5,927 bases of DNA from Anaerolineaceae bacterium (GTDB lineage Bacteria > Chloroflexota > Anaerolineae > 4572-78), in contig JANTHQ010000138.1 in the NCBI GenBank assembly GCA_024762375.1, positions 1-5,927 on the forward strand, in the 5' to 3' direction. The notes beneath the pieces are model-generated. The model was not told where the DNA came from and ran no database searches. It saw only the letters and a list, made by a program, of their open reading frames with translations. Positions 1 to 5,886 of the stretch are shown here, piece after piece. Each line of letters begins with the position of its first letter. Within the stretch, counting starts at the first letter, position 1. Made by a program: the position numbers and the translations under genes.

Positions 1-256
1 TGCTCACATCAAAATTCACCTGTTGCAGCGCCACAATCGTGCCGAAAATTACCGTTGTCCATCGCGCGCTGCGGCTCATCAGCAATGCCAGTTCCGGGTC
101 AATTTCTCGCAATTTCAACGCGCGGGCGACCGTTTTTTCTGCAAGTTTGGCGACATACAGCGCCAAAATGAACACCACCAGCGCCACAACCAGTTTCGGC
201 AGAAAAAGAATGGCTTGCGATAGCAGGTTTTCAAAATATGATTGGGTGAGTTCCAT
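1..256 (-). CDS. MscS-family mechanosensitive ion channel, N-terminal part (cut by window edge)
   Basis: This is the start of a minus-strand gene, open through to base 1, giving 85 residues. A hydrophobic helix runs about residues 15-38 (AILFLPKLVVALVVFILALY). A charged stretch rich in Lys and Arg follows, then a second hydrophobic segment about 66-80 containing IVALQQVNFDVS. A short N-terminus, one membrane helix, a basic linker and a second helix ending in a 'LQ..(G/N)(F/V)' motif is how small MscS-type channels begin. In that family the protein is a homoheptameric inner-membrane channel that opens under membrane tension and releases solutes during hypo-osmotic shock. The diagnostic pore helix and beta domain lie outside the window, so the call rests on the N-terminal pattern only. 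The ATG at 256-254 is supported by GGAGG five bases upstream and by a promoter-like element at 286-294. It is divergent from the HerA-like gene. Another small two-helix membrane protein is the main alternative. Confidence 0.72.
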   Translation of the reverse strand, partial: MELTQSYFENLLSQAILFLPKLVVALVVFILALYVAKLAEKTVARALKLREIDPELALLMSRSARWTTVIFGTIVALQQVNFDVS

Positions 257-261
257 AAAAG

Positions 262-266
262 CCTCC
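262..266 (-). promoter_or_regulatory. Shine-Dalgarno site of the MscS-like gene
   Basis: Read on the minus strand this is GGAGG, five bases before the ATG at 256-254. It is the strongest ribosome binding site in the window and fixes the start of the channel gene. Confidence 0.8.
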
Positions 267-285
267 GCGAAGAAGTTGCCCGAAA

Positions 286-314
286 ATTATACCACGAATG
301 GGCGAATCTGCGAA
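286..314 (-). promoter_or_regulatory. Probable extended -10 promoter of the MscS-like gene
   Basis: On the minus strand, bases 291-286 read TATAAT, a perfect sigma-70 -10 hexamer. It is preceded by TGG at 294-292, which gives an extended -10 (TGn) motif. Seventeen bases further upstream, 314-309 read TTCGCA, matching the -35 consensus TTGACA at four of six positions. Transcription would start near 279-280, leaving a leader of about 24 bases that contains the GGAGG site. The -35 lies inside the short octamer repeat at 295-318. No comparable promoter is visible for the divergent plus-strand gene. Confidence 0.55.
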
Positions 315-318
315 TGAC
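295..318. repeat. Three imperfect octamers, core CGAAT
   Basis: Three 8-base units each begin with CGAAT: CGAATGGG (295-302), CGAATCTG (303-310) and CGAATGAC (311-318). The last unit merges into the 7-bp-period array starting at 313. The repeat lies between two divergent genes and covers the probable -35 region of the MscS-like promoter. Confidence 0.6.
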
Positions 319-347
319 CAATGACAAAGGACAACTGACCAATGGCT
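313..347. repeat. Heptamer array overlapping the HerA-like start codon
   Basis: Five imperfect 7-base units lie in strict register, with consensus AATGACC. Unit 1 (313-319) matches it exactly, unit 2 (320-326) is AATGACA, unit 4 (334-340) is ACTGACC, and unit 5 (341-347) is AATGGCT. The ATG of the HerA-like gene (342-344) lies inside unit 5. An in-frame TGA at 336-338, inside unit 4, blocks any upstream extension. Confidence 0.65.
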
Positions 348-1997
348 ACAGACGAATTTGACCTTCTGTTCAAAAAAAATCAACCCGCCACCCGCCGATA
401 CGGGGTGGTGGTCGGTGGCTCGCTGCGAGCGGGGCTGACTGTGCGGCTCGATGCCGATGCGCCGGTGGAAGACATGGCCGTTGGGCGATATGTAGTCATT
501 CAGGGCGAAAAGAGCCGCTTCTTCGGCATGATTGGCGATGTGGAACTCGGCGTGACCAACCGCGATGTGCAGATGATGCCGCCGGACACCAGCGACCCCT
601 TCGTGCGCGAGGTCTATCTCAGCACGGCGGTTTATGGCATTTTGCACGTCAGTCCGCTGCTGGTGCTGGATGATTCCGCCGCCGAGCCGCGCCCCGTGAA
701 AACCGTTCCGGGGCATTTTTCGCCCGTCCGCGCCGCCACCGAAGAAGATATGAACATCGTTTTTGGGCCGGAGGACGACACCCATTTTTTCATCGGCGAG
801 CCGCTGGATATGGAAAACATCCAAATCAACGTGGATTTGCAGCGTATGGCAGAGCGGAGTGTCGGCGTGTTTGGCAAAAGCGGCACGGGAAAATCTTTTC
901 TCACCCGCATGCTGCTGGCGGGGATGATAAAAAAGAACGCCGCCGTCAGCCTAATTTTTGACATGCACAACGATTACGGCTGGCAAATTCAGTCGGAAGG
1001 GCGCACCGCCGTGAAAGGATTGCGTCAACTCTTTCCGAATCAGGTTGCCATTTTCACGCTGGATGAAGGCAGTTCCCGCCGCCGGAATGTTCAGCCCGAT
1101 TTTGTGGTCACCATGGGCTGGGAAGATATTCTGCCGGAAGATTTGGAAATGTTGAAAATCACGCTGGGATTATCTGACCAGATGATTGGCGCGGCATATT
1201 CTTTACGGCGATTCTGGGGAAAGGGTTGGATAAAAACGCTGCTGGAAGCGGAAAAAGAAGATTTTGATGAATTGGCAGAAAATACCAGCGTTGCCAAAGC
1301 GAGTGTTGCCGCACTGAGTCGCCGGTTGGAAAAATTGGCGCGGTTCGATTTCATTCAGGACACCATCCAAAAAGACAGTGCGGCAGAAATCATCAGCTAT
1401 CTGGAAAACGAAAAAACAGTGGTGCTGGAATTTGGGCGCTATGGCAACGCGCTGGAAGCGTATATTTTGGTGGCAAACTATTTGACGCGGCGCATTCACA
1501 AAATGTATGTGGATCGAGTTGAACGCGCGCTCGGCAATAAAGCCGATGAGCCGCCGCCCCTGATGATTGTCATCGAAGAGGCGCACAAATTCCTCGACCC
1601 GCAAATAGCCCAGCAGACGATTTTCGGCATTATTGCCCGCGAATTGCGCAAATATAATGTGACCCTGCTGGTGGTTGACCAGCGCCCCTCCGGCATTGAT
1701 GAAGAAGTGATGAGCCAAATCGGCACGCGGGTGACGGCGCTGCTGGACAACGACCGCGACATCCGCGCGGTGCTTTCGGGCGTTTCCGGCGCGGAAAGCC
1801 TGCGCGAAGTGCTGGCGCGGCTCGATACCAAACAGCAAGCGCTCATTATGGGGCACGCCGTGCCGATGCCGGTGGTGGTGCAAACTCGCACGTATGATGA
1901 GACATTTTACGCGTCAGTGGTGGGCACAACCGCCACCATGAGCCAATCGGAGCGGGTGAATTTATTGCGCGGAGAAGAAGAGGACGGGATAGATTGA
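342..1997 (+). CDS. HerA/DUF87-type hexameric ATPase (DNA-translocase-like)
   Basis: The complete 551-residue protein belongs to the HerA-FtsK branch of P-loop ATPases. In that branch such proteins form hexamers that pump double-stranded DNA, often with a nuclease partner. An N-terminal beta-rich segment (about 20-110, from YGVVVGGSLRAGL) fits the HAS-barrel domain. The Walker A motif is GKSGTGKS at 178-185, with K184 binding phosphate. The Walker B motif is LMIVIEEAH at 407-415, with Glu pairs as is common in HerA. It is followed by the DQRPSGID sensor-like motif (446-453) and IGTRVTALLDNDRDI (460-474), both typical of DUF87 proteins. No signal peptide or membrane helix is seen. The start is the first ATG after an in-frame TGA at 336-338. 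The nearest ribosome-binding candidate, AAAGGA at 326-331, is ten bases away, which is long. No NurA, SIR2 or other known partner is adjacent. The C-terminus is acidic (EEEDGID). The fold is secure; the biological role (repair, chromosome processing or something else) is not determined. Confidence 0.9.
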   Translation: MATDEFDLLFKKNQPATRRYGVVVGGSLRAGLTVRLDADAPVEDMAVGRYVVIQGEKSRFFGMIGDVELGVTNRDVQMMPPDTSDPFVREVYLSTAVYGILHVSPLLVLDDSAAEPRPVKTVPGHFSPVRAATEEDMNIVFGPEDDTHFFIGEPLDMENIQINVDLQRMAERSVGVFGKSGTGKSFLTRMLLAGMIKKNAAVSLIFDMHNDYGWQIQSEGRTAVKGLRQLFPNQVAIFTLDEGSSRRRNVQPDFVVTMGWEDILPEDLEMLKITLGLSDQMIGAAYSLRRFWGKGWIKTLLEAEKEDFDELAENTSVAKASVAALSRRLEKLARFDFIQDTIQKDSAAEIISYLENEKTVVLEFGRYGNALEAYILVANYLTRRIHKMYVDRVERALGNKADEPPPLMIVIEEAHKFLDPQIAQQTIFGIIARELRKYNVTLLVVDQRPSGIDEEVMSQIGTRVTALLDNDRDIRAVLSGVSGAESLREVLARLDTKQQALIMGHAVPMPVVVQTRTYDETFYASVVGTTATMSQSERVNLLRGEEEDGID

Positions 1998-1999
1998 GA

Positions 2000-2049
2000 G
2001 GAGATTGGTAAGCGTTCGGCCGTCAGCCGTCAGCGAATAACCAATCTCC
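2000..2049. terminator. 10-bp inverted repeat between convergent genes, possible bidirectional terminator
   Basis: GGAGATTGGT (2000-2009) and ACCAATCTCC (2040-2049) are perfect inverted repeats separated by 30 bases. They sit in the 69-bp gap between the stop of the HerA-like gene (1995-1997) and the stop of the downstream ABC gene (2067-2069). A hairpin here could end transcription from both sides. However, the loop is large and no T-run follows on either strand, so this is not a classical intrinsic terminator. The arms also match the heptamer units beside them. Confidence 0.35.
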
Positions 2050-2068
2050 AATCTCAAATCCCCAATCT
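2020..2068. repeat. Heptamer array running into the ABC-gene stop codon
   Basis: Seven 7-base units lie in unbroken register. Units 1 and 2 (2020-2033) are both CCGTCAG. Unit 3 (2034-2040) is CGAATAA. Units 4, 5 and 7 (2041-2047, 2048-2054, 2062-2068) are CCAATCT, and unit 6 (2055-2061) is CAAATCC. The stop codon of the convergent ABC gene (TAG on the minus strand, 2069-2067) overlaps the final unit by two bases. Confidence 0.75.
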
Positions 2069-3863
2069 ATCCCAACGCCATCCGTTCTTTTTCCTGCCGG
2101 AATTGGTTGGTATACAGGTTGTAATAATGTCCGCGCTGGCGCATGAGTTCGGCGTGCGAACCGATTTCGGAAATGCCGCCGTTTTCGATGACCAAAATGC
2201 GGTCGGCGCGTTTGATGGTGGACAGCCGGTGGGCGATGATGACGCTGGTGCGATTTTCCATCAGCCGTTCCATGCCTTTTTGAATGAGTGATTCAGTCAC
2301 GGTGTCAATCGAACTGGTCGCCTCGTCCATGATGAACCATTCCGGCTGCGCCAGAATTGCCCGCGCCAAACTGACCAATTGTTTCTGCCCCACCGACAGC
2401 AAATTGCCGCCTTCGCCCACATCGGTGTCGTACCCGTTTTCCAGCGTGATGATGAAATCGTGCGCGTGCGCGAGTTTTGCCGCTTCTTCCACCTCGGCGT
2501 CGGTGGCGTTCAGCCGCCCGTAGCGAATATTTTCGCGGATGGTTCCGGTGAACAGGTGCGGCGTTTGCAGCACCATGCCGATGCGCGATTGAATCGCGTC
2601 GAGCCGCAGGGTGGTGTAATCTGTGCCGTTGACGCGCACTGCGCCGCCGGACGGTTCGTAAAATCGGCACAGCAGGTTGACGATGGTCGATTTTCCCGCG
2701 CCCGTTGGCCCCACCAGCGCAATGGTTTCGCCGGGGTTGATGGTCAGGTTGAAGTTTTTCAGCACCGGATTGCCCTCTTCGGTATAGCGGAAATCCACAT
2801 TTTCGAATCGAATTTCGCCGCGAATGGTGCCGGGGTCGGTTGCGCCGGGGCGGTCCACAATGTCCGGTTCCGCGTCGGCCAGCGAGAAAACCCGTTCCGC
2901 CGAGGCGATGGCCTGCTGCATGCTGGCGAACACCCGCGCCATATCTTGAATGGGAAACATCATAAACGTCAGGTATGAAATGAACGCCTGAATGCCGCCG
3001 ATGGTCATTGCGCCGAGTTGCGCCTGAATGCCGCCGTACCAGATGACCGCACCGAGCGCCAGCGCCGCCACAATCTGCACGGCGGGCAAAAACAGCGCCG
3101 ACAGCCACGCCGCCCGGTATGCCGCGCGGTACAAATCGCTGGCGAGATTGTCGAATTCTTGCAGGTTGCGGTCTTCGCGCACCAGCGCTTTCACCACGCG
3201 CACACCGGTAATATTTTCGTTGTATGTGCCGGTCAGTTTGGAATTCAGTTTCCGCACGCGGCGGTACTGCACGATGATTCGCTTTTTGAACTCGGTGGCG
3301 ATGAATACCAGCACGGGGATAATCAGGAACACCATCAGCGCCAGTTTCCAGTTGATGATGGTCATGAATGTCACGGCGGTGATGAGGTTCAGAATAGCCC
3401 ATGTCACGTCGAGCGTGCCCCATGTGACCAGTTCTGCAATGCGTTCAGTGTCGGAGGTGACGCGCGACATGATCCACCCGACGGGCGTTTTGTCGAAATA
3501 ACTGAACGACAATTCCTGCAAATGGTTGAACAGATTGCGCCGCAACTCATAGCGCACGCGCTCGCCGAGAATGCCGGTTAGATAGATAAACCCGAACACG
3601 CCCGCCGATTGGATGACGACCAATCCACCGTACAGGTAAATCAGTTCTTTCAGCCGTGCCGGGTCTTTGGCGACAATGCCTTCATCGATGATGAGTTTGC
3701 TGATGAACGTGAACACCGAATCGAGCACGGCGACCACCCCGATGAGCAGCACAAATCCGAGCACCCAGCGCCAATGCGGCTTCACCAGCCCGAAAATGCG
3801 CTTCAGGGTTGCGCCGTTGAATTGGGTATTGAATTCTTCTTCTTCAAAGTAAAAATCTGACAT
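2067..3863 (-). CDS. Heterodimeric ABC exporter subunit, catalytic Glu intact, deviant signature motif
   Basis: This 598-residue half-transporter has an N-terminal exporter membrane domain with helices near 31-53, 74-97, 150-170, 173-192, 252-277 and 286-305. ICL1 carries FDKTPVGWIMSRVTSDT near 123. The ATPase domain follows from about 350. Visible motifs are A-loop Y360, Walker A GPTGAGKST (385-393), Q-loop Q433, signature LSVGQ (489-493, where LSGGQ is usual), Walker B FIMDE with catalytic E514, and H-loop H545. The family exports lipids, drugs or peptides from the cytoplasmic membrane using ATP. The substrate cannot be read from the sequence. The ATG at 3863-3861 is chosen because AAAGGA lies seven bases upstream. 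A longer reading from a TTG at 3905 would start inside a hairpin loop. It is the second gene of the operon, 84 bases after the partner. Its weak signature would pair with the partner's Asp-substituted Walker B to make a degenerate ATP site. Confidence 0.92.
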   Translation of the reverse strand: MSDFYFEEEEFNTQFNGATLKRIFGLVKPHWRWVLGFVLLIGVVAVLDSVFTFISKLIIDEGIVAKDPARLKELIYLYGGLVVIQSAGVFGFIYLTGILGERVRYELRRNLFNHLQELSFSYFDKTPVGWIMSRVTSDTERIAELVTWGTLDVTWAILNLITAVTFMTIINWKLALMVFLIIPVLVFIATEFKKRIIVQYRRVRKLNSKLTGTYNENITGVRVVKALVREDRNLQEFDNLASDLYRAAYRAAWLSALFLPAVQIVAALALGAVIWYGGIQAQLGAMTIGGIQAFISYLTFMMFPIQDMARVFASMQQAIASAERVFSLADAEPDIVDRPGATDPGTIRGEIRFENVDFRYTEEGNPVLKNFNLTINPGETIALVGPTGAGKSTIVNLLCRFYEPSGGAVRVNGTDYTTLRLDAIQSRIGMVLQTPHLFTGTIRENIRYGRLNATDAEVEEAAKLAHAHDFIITLENGYDTDVGEGGNLLSVGQKQLVSLARAILAQPEWFIMDEATSSIDTVTESLIQKGMERLMENRTSVIIAHRLSTIKRADRILVIENGGISEIGSHAELMRQRGHYYNLYTNQFRQEKERMALG

Positions 3864-3867
3864 GAGT

Positions 3868-3881
3868 GTTTCCTTTGAAAC
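3868..3881 (-). promoter_or_regulatory. Ribosome binding site of the downstream ABC gene, within a small hairpin
   Basis: On the minus strand AAAGGA precedes the ATG at 3863 by seven bases and fixes that start. It lies in a possible small hairpin with 5-bp arms GTTTC and GAAAC and loop AAAG, which would partly cover the site. A stem this short is weak, so a regulatory effect is speculative. Confidence 0.6.
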
Positions 3882-3940
3882 CCTCTCCCCATCCCTCCCC
3901 CTCAAAGGGGGAGGGTGTCTCCGCAGGAGACGGGAGGGGG
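3881..3940. repeat. GC-rich double-hairpin palindromic element between the two ABC genes
   Basis: CCCTCCCCCT (3893-3902) and AGGGGGAGGG (3906-3915) form a perfect 10-bp stem with a 3-base loop. A second perfect 6-bp stem follows: GTCTCC (3917-3922), loop GCA, GGAGAC (3926-3931). C-rich and G-rich flanks (3881-3890 and 3932-3940) could extend pairing over the whole element. It fills most of the 84-base gap inside the operon and resembles REP-like interspersed palindromes. Only one copy is present here, so repetition in the genome is inferred. It could stabilise or attenuate the downstream part of the message. No T-run follows, so it is not a classical terminator. Confidence 0.65.
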
Positions 3941-3947
3941 TATGATA

Positions 3948-5747
3948 TTAAACAACTTCCATTTCCTCTTCCACCTGCGACTGAATCTCGTAAATTTCCC
4001 GATACAGTCCCGGTTGCGCCAGCAGGTCGGCGTGTGTGCCCATCTGGGCGATACGGCCGTCTTCCAGCACAATGATTTTGTCGGCGCGCATGACCGTTTG
4101 CACGCGGTGGGCGATGATGAATGTGGTGCGTCCCGCCATCAGCCGGTTGAGCGCGGCTTGAATCTGCACTTCGGTTTCGGTGTCCACGGATGACGTGGAA
4201 TCGTCCAAAATCAGAATGCGCGGATCTTTCAGCAGCGTGCGGGCGATGGCAATGCGCTGTTTCTGCCCGCCGGAGAGCGTCACCCCTTTTTCGCCGACCA
4301 CCGTGTTGTAGCCTTCGGGGAAGGTTTCAATCACATCATGAATGGCGGCGGCGCGGGCGGCTTCTTCCACTTCGGCCTGCGTCACTTTGCGGCGCACACC
4401 ATACGCAATATTTTCGCGGATAGAGCGGCTGAACAAAAACGGTTCCTGTTCCACAATGCCGATATGCTCGCGCAGGGCGTGCGGGGCGTATGAATTCAAC
4501 TCCACCCCGTCGAGCCGCAGACTACCGCTCGTATAATCGTAAAATCGCGGCAGCAGATTGACCAGCGACGTTTTGCCGGAGCCCGTCGGCCCCATCAGCG
4601 CGATGATTTCGCCGGGGCGGGCGGTGAATGTGATGTCGTGCAGCACTGCCGCTTCGGGGTCGTATTCAAACGACACATGGTCGAATACGATTTCGCCGCG
4701 CAGGCCGCTTTTTTCGATATGGCGGCCTTGTGCCACCGCTTCCTGCGTTTCATCAATTAATTCCGCCACCCGTTTGTACGAAACCAACCCGGTCGAACCC
4801 TGGGCAATCAGCCGCCCCAAATTCCGAATCGGCCAAATAATCCAGATAATCAGGTTGGAAAACGCCAGATACGTCCCCACCGAAATTTCTCCGGCGATGG
4901 CGGCCTGCGCGCCCAGATAAAAACTGATGAGCATTTGCGCACTGCACACAATATCGGATGAAGGCCAGTAAAGTGCGTGCATCATCAGCAGTTTTCGCCC
5001 CAGCACGAACTTTTTGTGGTTGACTTCCTCGAATTTCTGCACCTCAAACGGCTGGCGGGCAAAAGCTTTCACCACCCGCACCCCCGATAAATTTTCCTGC
5101 AATGTGGCGGACAGCAACCCATCTTGATTCTGGTAGGCATCGTATGCCGCCGCAATCTTTTGGAAAAACCAAATTGAAATCGCAACAATCACGGGGATAA
5201 ACACCACCGACAGCAGTGCCAGCCGCACATTCAGCGTCAGCAGCGCAGCGAAATTGATGAGAAAGAGCATCAGAATGCGCCCGACCTGCGTCCCCTGGTC
5301 GGCGAAAAAGCGGCGTACCGCATCCACATCGGATGTCACGCGCTGAATCAGTTCGCCGGTCTGCATGTGGTCGTGATATTTGAACGACAGCCGCTGCATA
5401 TGGTCGAACAGGAAATTTCGCAGCCGCAGGGTAATCCCTTCGGCGGAACGGGCGGCGAGCTGGCCGCTGAAAAAGGTGAAACCAGCCTCAAACAGCGCCA
5501 GCCCCAAAAACCCGAGCGCGTAATAGTAAATCGGTGTCGAGCCTTCTGTGTTCTGCAGCGCGGTATCGGCGAAATTTCGCAGCAGCAGATACGTCAGCGT
5601 TTTCGCCAGTGCCGCCACAGCTAACGCCGCCACCCCGCCCATATACGTGAGCCGGAAACCGCGCATCATGCGCCACAAGCCCACAATCCGGTTGGCGGAT
5701 GTGGTTTCTTTGATATTCAGATCAGGGTAGAATTTTGATTTTATCAT
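3948..5747 (-). CDS. Heterodimeric ABC exporter subunit with Asp at the catalytic Walker B position
   Basis: This 599-residue half-transporter is the first gene of the operon. Membrane helices are predicted near 34-57, 71-95, 155-172, 175-196, 255-280 and 290-310. ICL1 carries TGELIQRVTSDVD (about 130-142) and ICL2 carries ENLSGVRVVKAF. The ATPase domain starts near 351: A-loop Y362, Walker A GPTGSGKT (386-393), Q434, canonical signature LSGGQ (491-495), Walker B ILILDD with D516 where Glu is usual, and H547. Asp at this position is the hallmark of the degenerate half of heterodimeric exporters such as TM287/TM288. The partner encoded downstream retains Glu, so the pair very likely works as one exporter in the cytoplasmic membrane. 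The substrate is unknown. The ATG at 5747-5745 has AAAGG seven bases upstream. The C-terminus is short and acidic (EEEMEVV). Confidence 0.93.
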   Translation of the reverse strand: MIKSKFYPDLNIKETTSANRIVGLWRMMRGFRLTYMGGVAALAVAALAKTLTYLLLRNFADTALQNTEGSTPIYYYALGFLGLALFEAGFTFFSGQLAARSAEGITLRLRNFLFDHMQRLSFKYHDHMQTGELIQRVTSDVDAVRRFFADQGTQVGRILMLFLINFAALLTLNVRLALLSVVFIPVIVAISIWFFQKIAAAYDAYQNQDGLLSATLQENLSGVRVVKAFARQPFEVQKFEEVNHKKFVLGRKLLMMHALYWPSSDIVCSAQMLISFYLGAQAAIAGEISVGTYLAFSNLIIWIIWPIRNLGRLIAQGSTGLVSYKRVAELIDETQEAVAQGRHIEKSGLRGEIVFDHVSFEYDPEAAVLHDITFTARPGEIIALMGPTGSGKTSLVNLLPRFYDYTSGSLRLDGVELNSYAPHALREHIGIVEQEPFLFSRSIRENIAYGVRRKVTQAEVEEAARAAAIHDVIETFPEGYNTVVGEKGVTLSGGQKQRIAIARTLLKDPRILILDDSTSSVDTETEVQIQAALNRLMAGRTTFIIAHRVQTVMRADKIIVLEDGRIAQMGTHADLLAQPGLYREIYEIQSQVEEEMEVV

Positions 5748-5761
5748 GGTAAAACCTTTTT

Positions 5762-5831
5762 CGTGATACGTGATGAGTGAACCGTGAAAAGATGAAAACT
5801 AATAACTGAAAACTGACCACTAATTGCTGAC
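5762..5831. repeat. Ten-unit imperfect heptamer array in the ABC operon leader
   Basis: Ten 7-base units run in continuous register. The left units are of the type CGTGATA (5762-5768), CGTGATG (5769-5775) and CGTGAAA (5783-5789). The right units are of the type AACTGAA (5804-5810), AACTGAC (5811-5817) and CACTAAT (5818-5824). The TGA/TAA core keeps the same phase in nearly every unit; AGATGAA at 5790-5796 is shifted by one base. The array fills most of the space between the tandem terminators and the first ABC gene, so the operon's promoter, if local, must lie within or beside it. I could not find a convincing -35/-10 pair. Confidence 0.65.
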
Positions 5832-5833
5832 AC

Positions 5834-5862
5834 AAAAAAACCGCAGACGGTGGGCCTGCGGT
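5834..5862 (-). terminator. Rho-independent terminator, left copy (T1)
   Basis: Reading leftward on the minus strand, ACCGCAG (5862-5856) pairs with CTGCGGT (5846-5840) around a 9-base loop. A T-run follows: seven A on the plus strand at 5834-5840, with one of them closing the stem. It would terminate transcription arriving from the right, just ahead of the ABC operon. It is a near copy of the terminator at 5887-5918. Confidence 0.75.
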
Positions 5863-5886
5863 CGGGGCGGAGAAATTCCACGCAAT

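Noticed and set aside
231..824. A 197-residue minus-strand frame spanning the channel and HerA-like starts.
   Set aside because: It overlaps two better-supported genes in other frames, lacks a supporting ribosome binding site, and shows no domain signature.
1203..1883. A 226-residue open frame antisense to the HerA-like gene.
   Set aside because: It is His- and Gln-rich with no recognisable motif, and it overlaps the Walker B and sensor regions of a clearly real gene.
342..1997. The HerA-like gene as part of an anti-phage island.
   Set aside because: There is no effector, integrase, tRNA or composition shift nearby, and both neighbours look like ordinary transport genes.
2020..2068. A possible CRISPR-like array.
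   Set aside because: Units are 7 bp and contiguous with no spacers, and no cas gene is nearby.
2305..3423. A 372-residue open frame on the minus strand.
   Set aside because: It lies in another frame inside the ABC gene at 2067-3863. Its translation is rich in Arg and His with no domain pattern, as expected of a shadow frame in GC-rich coding DNA.
3864..3905. N-terminal extension of the downstream ABC subunit from a TTG at 3905 (14 extra residues).
   Set aside because: The TTG lies in the loop of the GC-rich hairpin and the extra residues are translated repeat. The ATG at 3863 has a proper ribosome binding site and the usual exporter N-terminal length.
5748..5833. A sigma-70 promoter for the ABC operon, for example TTATTA or TATTAG as -10 on the minus strand.
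   Set aside because: No hexamer at 16-18 bp upstream resembles TTGACA. The AT-rich hits are what the heptamer units give by chance.
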